64,000 nucleotides of DNA, taken from Nereocystis luetkeana. Its lineage: Eukaryota > Sar > Phaeophyceae > Laminariales > Laminariaceae. Both the position numbers and the translations under genes were made by a program. This document shows, piece after piece, positions 12,281 to 24,200 of this stretch (within the stretch, counting starts at the first letter, position 1; each line of letters begins with the position of its first letter). Below the pieces are notes generated by a model. That model searched no databases, was not told where the DNA came from, and saw only the letters and a program-made list of their open reading frames with translations. The stretch covers positions 8,001,324 to 8,065,323 of the forward strand of contig JARUPZ010000024.1 in the NCBI GenBank assembly GCA_031213475.1. The letters run 5' to 3'.

Positions 12281-15200
12281 ATGCAGTCATCGAATACTCG
12301 CTTGATAGTGAAGAACGTTCCCAAACACGTAGACGAGCGACGCCTGAGGCAACACTTCGCTGAGAGAGGAGAGGTCAGTTCGCGACAACCGGAGCGGCGT
12401 CAATGCACCACTATAGCCTACAGACCACAGCAGCAGTAACCAACCATTCTGGCGAAAACCAAAGCAATGCACAGACGTCAGACGGCGTTCGAATTTAATC
12501 TCATAGGGGCGGCGCTCTAGACGGTCCCGTTGAGCAGGGCGGCGGCCACTATGTAAGTCGCCACGAATTTGGGTGGGAATTACATTACGATCGCAAGCTG
12601 CTGTCTTGGGCTGGCTTTATGAGTGCAAGTCTTCAGTCTCCTTTCTGCTGGTAAGTCAAACATGGTCTACAGCAGTAGTATTCGTACGTACTTTGTACCT
12701 GCTCGTACCAGTACGACGACGAGCCTACCAGGTACCAGGCACTACCAGGTACCAGTATGTACCAGTATATCTGGCGAGAGGCGGAGAAAGTGGACCAGTA
12801 GGGCTCTGCGCGTAAATTCAATACGGTTGTACAAGGCGCTTCGCTCTGAAGGAATATGTGCATTTTGTTCTCCCCGAAGACGGAAAATAAATAATTACCA
12901 GGTACCTCTATTTCCAGTACGAAATTATTAAAGTGAAACCGAGGTCAGTTCTCAGGTATTTCCTTGTTTTTTTCCGTCTGCTTTTCGCGTACGTACATAT
13001 TCAGTACCTACGGCACGTGCGTATCAACAGTGCGACAGGCAGGGTGTACAGTTTGCCATCCTCTCGGGGGTCAGGTCGGGTCAACGTGCCCAACTGGGCT
13101 AAATTGACACACGACACGAACGTGGAAGTGTGGTGAGCTTAAGCTTTATTTTTACCAATCCGTCGGAGGATAAAAAAAAAAAAAAAAAAAAAATCACGTA
13201 CAGGACGACGCACACACCGGGTAGGTACCGTCAATCAACCAGGAAAGAGCCCTCTTGGGGGAAGAATAAACGAAATATTTGCAGGGCTCTTCGCACCATG
13301 CGAAGCGGACAGTGGTCCTTGATTAAGTATAGTTTTTTTATGATCGTAGTTGCAAACTGGCGACTTGATAATGCCAAGAGTCCCGCCGCCATGCTTCAGG
13401 AGAAAACAGCTCGGACGCCACATACGCTTCGTCTCCCTGGCGGTTGCCGTACGTACGTACACACGCCAGGTAGGGTCCTTATTTTCTTCTTTTGATACCT
13501 GGTATGCTGTACAAGGCGCTTCGCTCCGCGGGCGGCCTCCCGCTGCGCTCGTTCAGGGAGGAAAAATACACCAAATTACTATTGATATGAATATACAAAG
13601 CGGACAGAGGTCCATGATTGAATATAGATTTTTCATGATCGATCGTAGCAAACTGGTGACTTGAGAATGCCAAGAATCCCGCCGCCATGCTTCAGGAGAA
13701 AACAGCTTGGACGCCATATACGCTTCGCGTCGCGAGCGGTTACCGGACGTACGTGGGCCCCTACGCTCACTCACATGCCGTACGTACGTACATACCCGAG
13801 GTAGGGTAATCCTTTTCCCCTTTTGACATGCTTGCTGTATGTACTGCTGTACGAAACACAGCCTTTTCCTCTTTTGACATGGAAAGAGAAAGCACAGCAC
13901 GGCACTGCAGCACCGCAAAAATAATGAAAATGAAACCGAAAAAATTGGAAAGAAAAAAAATCCCCGTCCCCTCATGAAACATTTTTCTGTCTGGTTGGAA
14001 CTTCTTGCACCGGTCAAAAAAATAAAAAAAGCCGTACAGCAGAGCTTCTCTCTCAGCCTCGTACGCCGCCCGCCCCTCTCGCGACCACCTCGCCACCGAT
14101 TCGGTCCGGGTAAAGCTTTCCTTACTCTCTGCCACAGTGAGCCCCGTCGCCCGCCTCGCGTTAAGCCCGGTGCTCACTGTGGCCGTCGCTCGCCAGCTCG
14201 AAAATGTTGTCATTCAGGCAGGGTACCTCCCTCTGTGATTTTCAGCCCGGTCGCAAAAATAAGCACCGTTCGAAGCCTATCTTGCAATTTCGAACGACCC
14301 TTATATCTCGTACACACTCTATCCAAAATCACAAATGGAGGCCAGACAGAGCCCGTTCATGCATCCCTCGTGTCTCGAGGCACGCGCGACGTCTAGGCAC
14401 GAAAGTGGCGACCGCGCTCCTTGCAACCCCCCCTCTACCCGCCAGCACCCGCTGACACCCGCGACGGCGCGGGGCTCTCTCACTATGACGTGCTCGAAGT
14501 ACACGCACGCGCACGAAACGAAAGAAGAAGAAAGGAAGAAAGGACCGAAAATGCCAAGAGAGATGGAGAAAACAAAGAACCGCTGGAAAGGTCCGGCATG
14601 TAATGAAAGGGGGCGATTTCGAAGTGGGAGCTCAAGGAGGCCAGGGGTGTACCAACCGAGCACGCTCAGAGAGTGAGATATCTACAAGTATTTTTATGTG
14701 TAGCAGGAGTTGTTGTAGATTGTGTACCTGGTATGGCCTACATGGTACCAAATGGGATCGGCGTGCCAAGTGGGCCTCCGGCGGCTCCTGCGGAGGGCTG
14801 ACTATTTTTCTGCACACTAAGTGGAAGCAGGGTGCCCAATGGGATGGGCCCACTGCGGGGTAAAAGTACCAAGTGAGAACAGGGTGCCTGGTGGTAAAAA
14901 AAAAATACGTGTGAATCAGAGAGCCTTCCACCTACGTCCAATTTCTCCGCCGGTGCCACATAAGGGAGCTATCGGGCGATGCGTGTATCAGGAGGAGGAG
15001 GGGCTTGGAGGCGCTGTTGCGCAGCAGCTATCTGTACTTCGCAGTAGCAACACTCTACGATCAGCAACCAGTATATTGCGTTTTTCATACAAGACTTTGC
15101 CTGGTAGATAGACTTGCGTACTTAATGCAGATCTCGAGCACACCCTCGACAATTCTCTCACCTCCTCATCCAAGCCTCAGCTCTTGGTTGCCGACTTGAT

Positions 15201-18200
15201 TTTTTTTTCGGGATCGATCCTCGAGTTATTTTACGCCGATTTAGATATCATTCTTCTATTGCTTGCCGGCGAGCCTTTTCCCTTTTTCGGCCCGTTTTAG
15301 AAGAAGAGCCTTCTTTTTCCATGCGTTTAGTTTTTGTGTGGCTTTCCTTCTTACGTACCACAAGCATGCTGTCGTCGAGCATCTACCGCAAGGACACCAC
15401 AATATTGCACAGCCCATCAGTCCTGCACAAAGCAGCAAAGTAAGCAAGTACTGTACGTACCGACCAGAGCGTTACAACGTACGCCACCAGACAAAGTTGG
15501 CGAGAGCCAGCATGTCGTCGAACCTTTATACAGCTCGCTGTGTTCTCAAACGAAGACATCGAAATCTGCCCGGCCTACAAAACTACGTGTCCTCGTACTC
15601 ATAGGAGCTCTTGGCATTTGCAAGTCATCAGTTTACATCTACATTCGTGGACCTCTTACTGTAGCCCGCTTCGCTCGCACTTTGTGTTCGTACTTATGAG
15701 CGAAGCGCCTTACACAAAGTATGACGTACCGGTATACCGGTATGACTCCATGCACCCTCTCGTATCGATCAAACCAAAATGTTGAGGCTAACGCACCACC
15801 GGCGATGTTTCTAATATTCATATACCTGGTATTTGGTACACCGGAGCTGCTTTGCCCAGTCCCCCCACGTTGGTAACATTTAGTTTGGGCAGTACACATG
15901 GATGCGGTTGGCCGCTGCGTTTACAGTATCTCATATTTCGAGAGAACCGTGCATTACCAGGCCCGTGTGATGAGTTGTCTACTGCTGCTGCCAATGGGTG
16001 CCGCACCAACGATATGTTGCAGGTATATATGACTCATATTGATCGCCTAGTATCTTCTATCTGCTTCCATGCACCGCAGGTTTCCGATGCAAAGATCGTG
16101 CGCACCAAAGACGGGAAGTCGCGCCAGTTCGCTTTTGTGGGATTTACTTCAGAGCACGACGCTGAAGAAGCTTTGAAGTACTACAACCGCACGTTTCTCG
16201 ACACCAGCCGGATACAGGTGAGGACTCGCGCCATCAGTCTCGACCTGGCAATAGTGCCGTATGAATTTTGGCCCTGTTATTCCAAGCCGTGTTGCCCTGT
16301 ATTGCGAAGGCTGCGCTTCACACTCTGTTCCACCACTTTTTGAGTTCGCCTTGTTGCCCTATCGTGTACTGAAAAGACCGCCCCGACGCTACCCCTTCGC
16401 AATAACGACCATTACTCCGCGGGCACGGCAATGGACTGTTGGTTGTTCAGGAGTAGATAGGGAGCGTGCCCTGTTGGCCGCACAGTGGCAGCTCTCACTC
16501 TACTACTGCACTAGCAAGCCTACCACGGCTCGCCCAACCTCCCGCCCTCGTGTGCGGTCGTTACTCCGCCAACGTAACCTGTACGCGATGCTTGTTTTTA
16601 TTTAGAGTGGAAGGGAAACATAATTGTATGCATCCTTGTACGTCGGTAGTCATGTTTCAACCACGCGTAGACCGATTGGGTTGGCGGAAGACACATGCCT
16701 CAAGTCTAGGGTGCCCGTAAAAAAAACGTGTGCAATTATAGGATTTTTTGTGTTGTCTTCCTGCGCTAAACTGGGCAACGCCTCGCGTGTCATTCTTACC
16801 CCCGGTCCTTGATTTTTTTGCCTCAGGTCGAGCTCGCGCAGCCTAGAGGAGATGCCGGCATCGCTCGTCCGTGGAGTAAGCATTCCGAGGGTAGCTCTCG
16901 GTCTCAAAAGTTGTCTGACGAGAGAAAACGCAAGGAAGCCAAGGCCAAGGGGAAAAACGATGTCGCCGGTAGCGATGGGAAGGCAAGAAAATCTGCGAAA
17001 GGCAAGGAAGGCAGCGGGCGGGGAGGGGCAGAGAAGGAAGAGTTTATGGCGGCGCTCAAGAAGCGCAGCGAGGCGAGGTTCTGGGACAACGACGACGCAT
17101 TTGCCGACCAACCGCCATCGGAAGCCGTTGCTGCCGACGAAGATGAAGATAAGACAAGCGGGGCAAGCTCGGACGAAGATGACGAGAGCAGCCATGACGG
17201 GGGTGGAAATTCGCGTGGTCCAGGTAATGGTGAGACGAAAACGGTAAGCGAGGCAGACCGCAACAAAAAAAGTGAAACCATGATGTCGAACATGGATTGG
17301 CTCCGGTCCAAGGTGGGTACGGGTAGTGAAGGAGGAGTCGCGCAAGAGACCGCTAGCACTGGGAGCGACAGCGATGAGGGCGAGGAGATGGAAGGGGCAG
17401 AGCCTAGCAAGGGGGCGGTGGGGAACACACGAAGCCCGGGACGACAGTCGCGGGAGAAACAGGGAAGTGCTTTGGTTTCTCCTCCGAGCGCCGCTGCCGC
17501 CGCCGCCGCCGCCGCCGCTGCGGGCGCTGCCGATACCCTCGATGAAGGAAATGACGAAGTGGAAAGCGGGCTGTCGGTGGGGCGGCTGTTTGTTCGAAAT
17601 CTGCCGTACACAAGCACTGAAGACGACCTCAGGGAGTTGTTTGAGGCTTTTGGGGCTTTGTCCGAGGTCCACCTTCCTGTAGACGACGTCAAGAAGGTGC
17701 GACACCTTGGCAGTTGTTGGTCCGTCCATCTTTGATGGAACTAAGTCTGGACTTTGGGACGAGTGCACTTTTATCCAGTCAGTGAAATTTAGGTAGATAT
17801 CACTAAATGCCGGCTGTCGAAGCCCGCAGTTCTAACGCAGTTGTATGTTTGGTTTGTATAGGCGTGCCCACCGTGGCGTTCGATACAGTTAATGCCGAAA
17901 TCGTTAATGATATTCGTTCGCGATTTGATGGCGTCTCTTCTCTTGCATACGCTGTAAGCGAATCAAAGGAATGTAGCATTCAGGCAAACACCCTTACTTT
18001 GTCATACCCATTCAATCTAGGCACCATGGCGTTCGACGACATGATTTGCGAAAGTTATTTATATTTGGTCAACGTTTCAAAAATGAGCACGCAGCGCAAC
18101 GTTAGGGTTTGCCGATTTTGTTTTGAGGTAGGTGGAACGGCCTTTATGTAAACGATGTACCGTCACCGTTGCCGTGTTGCCTTGACCAACCATTGACCAA

Positions 18201-21200
18201 CCAACTCATGCCCTCAGGGAAAAGGCTTCGCCTTCATTCAGTTCGTCATCCCGGAAGATGCTCGGAAGGCGCTGGAGCAGCTGGACCGGCATGCTTTTCA
18301 CGGTAGGTTGCTCCACATCATCCCTGCTAGGAGGCATCCCGGCGCATCGGGAGCAGACGCCCTAGGCAACGCTGCAAGGTACCGTACCGTCATCTCATGT
18401 TGCAGTTTGCCGCTTTGCAGCCAGCGCGTGTTGCAATCGAGCATTTATGGCAGCATGGTCGGCGATATCTGGCGCGCTTGGTGTGTTGGTGTTGGTCGGG
18501 CCCGCATGGCAATCAAATGGTGCCTCTTTGCCAAAAGGAGCACATTTGCAAACCTCACGTACCTCTAGTTGTCAAGGGTGATCTCGCTAAAGTTGCCGAG
18601 CTGTCTTGGGCTACGAAGCACTGGACGATCATCGAATGATTGCGCTACCGTATTACACGCATATGTATAGGGTATAGGGTATACGAGAGCACTGAGCGAC
18701 AGACGTTGATGAGGTGGCAGATGGCTGACGCAGGGGCTCCGTGGATTGTAAGTGATCGGTTCATAGCGTTAACCCTTACGGTACACACCACTGCTAAACT
18801 TGTTGCCCTCTACGAGTAATTCCAATTGCTTGTTCCTAAAACGTGATGCGGGTACGAAGGCACATTTTGTCAGGGGTGTAACTACAGTGCTCACGGGGTT
18901 AAGTTATCGTTCGATCGCGTGGTTGTTTTTCTCTCTCCTCAGTGCCGGGGGCAAGAGCTACAAGGATCAGAAGGAGAGCGATCGCCGAGCGCGAGCCAAC
19001 GATTCCGTAGGATGGAACGCGTCTTTTGTGCGAGCAGATACCGTTGTCGACGCTCTCGCCGACCGCTTGGGAGTGGGGAAGGGGGACATCCTCGACCGGG
19101 AAGAGGTGATCCGCCGTCGCAACCGCCGCACTTGATTTTAAATACTCTCTTATTGTGCTTGGAGCCGACAGTTGGTGCTGGGAGTCGGTCACACACCTGC
19201 CTGCCCCCGCGGTGATGCGGTTGGCTGAGGCGTCTACCGTTGCGAGATGGCGGGGCTCTAGCGTAGGCTGGTCTCAATGAGTGCATCGCACGCGCTTGTC
19301 CGAGCACGCACTTGCCCGAGCTACTTTGCAACGGCCAATTAGACTTGACGTTGCGGTCCAGTTTGTAAATTTCAATAGGAGGCGTGTATTCACCCTGTCT
19401 GGTGTGGGTGCTTTTTGCCCAATCGGGATCGCGTCCCAAAGAGCCTGCATGTTGTTCCATTATGCCATTATTGGCCCTCTTGAAGCTTGAGTTCCGGAAA
19501 ACACGAGGAAAAAAAAAGGGGGCATTGACAGCAGCGTCGGTCACACATAGCAGAGCAGCCTATCATGGCCATAGTTAGAGTGATAGTGATAGTTATAGTA
19601 TGCTAGGCTAAGGGATAGGGGATAAAGGATACCAGGTAGGGAATAGGTGATGCTTTATTTAGTGTGTCCAAAGTGAAACGGAAGGGATGTGCGACGCGCG
19701 CTTAGCTTTCTGGTTTGTATTATGTCAACACGCTGTTCCTGTTAATAGAAGGTTCTAGAAGGTTCTAGAAGGTTCATAGGACCGCGCTTGTCGCTTTTTG
19801 GTTCGCTATACCTGGGTCTAAAATACGGCATGGAACGAAAACATGCCGAGCAACGAAGATGCCAGGCTCGCCGAAACTGTACCCAGTAAACGCCCCCTGG
19901 CATCCCTTGGTATCCCTTGTAAGGGACCCTCCCTCCTACACTAGGCCCACAGACACGTCGCGAGATCCGGCGTGAAAGCTGACAGAAGCCTGTTATCTGC
20001 GTTGTCGGTGCTCAGGGCGACATGGCCGTGCGCTTGGCTTTGGGAGAAACGCATTTGGTCAAGGAGAACAAGGATTACTTCGAGAAGGAAGGGGTGGACA
20101 TTTCTGTTATCGAGAGCTCCAAGGGCAAGGGGGGGGGGGGCAAGGGCGCGGAAGAGCGCAGCAAAACGGTAATTCTGGTGAAGAACTTGCCGTACAGCAC
20201 CGAGGCGGCGGAGCTGGCGAAACGATTCGGGGCCTTCGGAGATGTAAGCACAGTTATGATGTACCCTGGTATGCACAGTTACACGATGTTATGATATTAT
20301 GGTGTTATGATGTTACCAATAGTATGTTCCTGTAATACAGTATGTGTTTAGTGTGCTAGTGTATGTAGTATAACGACGCCTGTTCACAACGGTACGGGTG
20401 CAATTTTATTTTTTTTGTTCTGATTGAGGAGCTTTACGTCTCATCCAGAACTTGACTTGAAAAAAAAAAAGTGCGCATCACCCGATGAACAAACCCTGGC
20501 CGTGTGGCGACTATTGTAAAGATATTGTAAAAACACGCTATTAATAAGTACTGTAATAATGGCAGCCCAACGATAGATAATTGAATGTTTGCTCGTGTCA
20601 GGGGGACGAAATCGTCACCAAGCATCTTGTGGGCGCAGGTAATAAATAGTGTATGGTGCGTAGTGAGTACTGTGTAAAGGGGCCCTCAATACCTAAACAC
20701 ACCCGTGCAAAGATAGGTGTGGCCCTTTTCGGCAAACCTATTTATGAGTGTTTATTAATGGCCTCCTCAACTAAACCCCTGGTGCTTGGTACCAAATAAG
20801 GGCGTGCCGTCTCCCCGAAACATTAATCGATCCGTTGTACTCCCCCCCATGTACAAACTGTAGATGTTTTATCAGATTACCTGATACGTCGTAGGCTTTT
20901 TTTTTTGGTACTCTGGATTACGATATCGATGGTGTTGTATCTTCTGCTTCCAATAATGGCTCCGGTTGGGCGTTCATGAGTCCGTGTATGCCTCCATCTT
21001 TCTGGTTGAGTAGCCCCTGGCTTAACGGCAGAAGGCTACGGCTCTCGGGATTTGTATTGCCTGCTGTTTGAATGCTATCCCCCGCGATGGTCTCGAGCTG
21101 ACGAGCTCTGCGATCTCTTGCCACCCCTTGACTCAACCACCGTGACTCACGTTCATGATGTGTGGAACATGAAAAGGTTGAGGTTTGCCCATTCTGTGTT

Positions 21201-24200
21201 GTGACCATATTATATTTGTGCACACATGTTTTATTGCAACCGGCGTCTTCCCCCAGAGCAAAACAAGGACATTTGAACTTGCTTGGCAAACACATTAACT
21301 TGAAGGCGTTCAAAAAACGTTTTCTTAGCCCGACTGTAGTTATGTGTTCGCCTACTGCAAGTGCGTCTACCTTTTCGTCCTTTCCCGTGGGACTTAACCT
21401 TCGCTCGGTTGGACTACTATTTCGTCGTGCAGGTGGGGCGTGTTCTTCTCCCTCCGTCGAAGGCCGTCGCGCTCGTTGAGTTCCTCGCACCAGCGGACGC
21501 GCGAAAGGCCTTCAAGCGGTTAGCCTACACAAGGTTCCAGCATGTGCCTCTCTACCTAGAGTGGGCCCCCGTCAAGGTACAGTATTTCGGGCGCTTTGAC
21601 CGTCGTGGATACATGTGCCTCTACTTGCTCTAGTGCTCTATTACGGGGGGCCATAGTTGAAAGGACCTATGGTATACATAAAAACCTATATATTTATCCA
21701 TTTTTACTAACAATATTTGGTCCTATTAACTATTGCCCCCCGTAATAGTGTGCTGTAGTGCACGCCCGTAAGGAGTGGGATATCGAGCGTGCCTTGCTCG
21801 GTGTGCCGACCATGATGACATGATGAGGTAGCCCCTGCATCCTGGTGACTTTTGTTTCTACCTCCCTCCCCCCCTCCCTTTCTCATCCCCTTCCTCCCTC
21901 TTTGCCTTCCATCCTCCGAACGCCCGTTTACGGACGTTTCGTCGCGGCCAGGCTTTCCGAGAGACGTTCGAGCCTTCGTCGAAGCCGGCGGCATTGCCAG
22001 CATCAGACAAAGCTGTCGCCGGAGAAGAGGCGAAGGTGTGCCATACGTAAGCATATAGCTGTGTGCTGTGTGCTGCGGCTATCATACAGTATTTAGTACC
22101 GATGCTTCATCAGTGTTTTTATAACGGCCGAAATGAGTTGCTAATTTACACCACCGTCTAAAAAACAGGGGATGGGGGATAGGACATTGACAACGCCATC
22201 ATTTCTCCTGAGAATAACTCTGGCGGCTTGCTCTTGTTGCCTCGGGTGGAAACCGCCTCAATTCCACCATTCAACGTTTTTGCTCCATCACCGGAACAAA
22301 TGTGCACCGGAGTCCTTCATTGATACATATTACTCCGCCCTCGCATACCTGGCACCTGGCAAAGGTACACTTCGTAGGTCATCTTTCAGAGGGTTTTTGC
22401 GTGGACTTTGGTCCTAATCATAATTACCAGCGAAGCTAATTGCTTATTTACCCGGCCGCCTACGCTATAGGGGGCCCTTTTTACCCAGGACTCTCCACGG
22501 GTCATGACCTAACCCTATCCCTAAGGATTGGGTCAGGAAGTTTTCGAAATCTCACGGGTCGGATCGGGTCGGGAGATTTTCAAACTCTCACGGATCGGGT
22601 CGGGCCGCCCTTACTCTAAATTACCCGACCTGGCCCGCAAGGTTTTACCCGACCGGTGAACAGCTCTTGACTAGTAAAACCTCGATGGAACCGGAGATCA
22701 TCCTGTATACTATGTAAAGCCGGAGATCTGAGGCGCCCGACACAAACTCTCCGTTTGTATTCTCTTGCACCAGCACACACAGTTGATGACGGTTACAACA
22801 ATCCACCTGCGGATTTTTCTCGCAAGAACTATTCACCCTATATTTGACGTTAGTTGCAGACGCAGACTGGGAGTCCTCTTGAAAACTCTTCTTGACGAAA
22901 ACCGCTTCCCTGCCGCCCGAATCCCTCTTAACCCTTACCGTCCATCGCCGTTGTCGGTGCGAAGGCGGACGAGGACCAAGTGGCGGCGGGGGGTGCGTCG
23001 AGCGAGCCGCTCACGATGTTCGTCAAGAATCTCGCTTTTTCCACTACGGAGGCGGGGTTGAAGACCTGCTTCGAGAGGGCTGGCCTCACCGTGCGCTCGG
23101 TGTCCATCCCGCGTAAAAAGGGCCACGGCTCCAGCGAGGCCATGCTCAGCTCGGGTTTCGGGTTCGTCGAATGCGCCGACCGGGGGTTGGTCGAAAAAGC
23201 TCTCAAGGTGGACGGGAAGTTAGCATCGACTATCATAGCTCATCATCTCCGGGGTTGTGTCTGCGCGCGCGTCGGGTGTAATTAATGGAAGGCCTTACTG
23301 GAGGTTTTGCAGTATGTCAATACGAGGATTGTGTCGCGCTTCGTGACAACATTCAATTAATAGTGCGTGTGCTTTTGCGATACGGCCAACGAAAAAAGGG
23401 AAGGCGTGGAAGTATACTCGAAGTTGATAGACAAAGTGTACTCCTTGTGCGTTTCGCTGTCCTCAAAAATCGTAGTTCGAGTAAGAACATCATAAGTGGT
23501 CTCATGCGCTTACCTTGCGTTCTGAGCCTTGCCAGGAAGTGGAGAATGGTTGCCTCTTATGTTGGTATTATGGTATCATACAGTAGCTCTCTATGGAAAC
23601 ATCTGCATCTCCGAGTCCACACTTCGTTGTCGATACTTTCAAGAAAATACGACCTGAACGAGAAGAGACGTAACTGCCAGCTGTGGGTAGAGCGTGCACC
23701 GAAAGGAATACTCGCAATAGTTGGCGTATAGTTGGCGTACACAGAAAGCGACCCATGACCTAATCGCGCTGTACCGTTTGTACTGCTGTACGTGCCATTG
23801 CCTCATCGCACGCTGGTCTTGCTCGCTTGGAGCGCAGACCCTGCAGGGAACGGTTCTGGACGGCCACGCGCTGGAGCTGAAGCGCTCTACCAAGAGACTC
23901 ACCAAGACCTCTGCACCGGCCAACGAAATAAAACGATCCAAGCTGATCATCCGAAATGTACCCTTCCAGGTAAACACTCGCCACTGTTTATGTCTTCATT
24001 GTGTGTGTTTACACGTCGGACAGATCATATAGATCACGTAGATCGGACAGATCAGATAGATCAGATAGACCATCTACTGTAGATCCTACGCTGCATATAT
24101 GTTATGTTGTGCAGGATCTGTATACTATTTGTACAGGTCCAACGCAGGAAACCTGTCCTAGACCATGAAGACTATATACGCCTCCCGGGCGGTAACATGA

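Larger units (their letters stand above)
12374..16079 (+). other. 3.7-kb first intron of Mrd1, packed with repeats
   Basis: The intron splits RRM1 between its first and second half. It holds a TACCAGGTA cluster (12720-12775), a 22-bp poly-A (13172-13193), a duplicated block of about 190 bp (13295-13480 and 13593-13800) and copy A of the dispersed repeat (13500-14600). No other gene is recognisable in it. Confidence 0.85.

Noticed and set aside
14319-14663. Open frame shared with the repeat copy at 43 kb, considered as a transposase fragment
   Set aside because: The shared peptide-like similarity is in several frames and interrupted in both copies, and no transposase or reverse-transcriptase motif is visible.
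16650-17768. 372-codon open frame on the minus strand
   Set aside because: It is antisense to the large Mrd1 exon 3, whose plus-strand reading continues into RRM2. The minus frame has no domain and reflects GC-rich acidic/basic codons and the poly-Ala tract.
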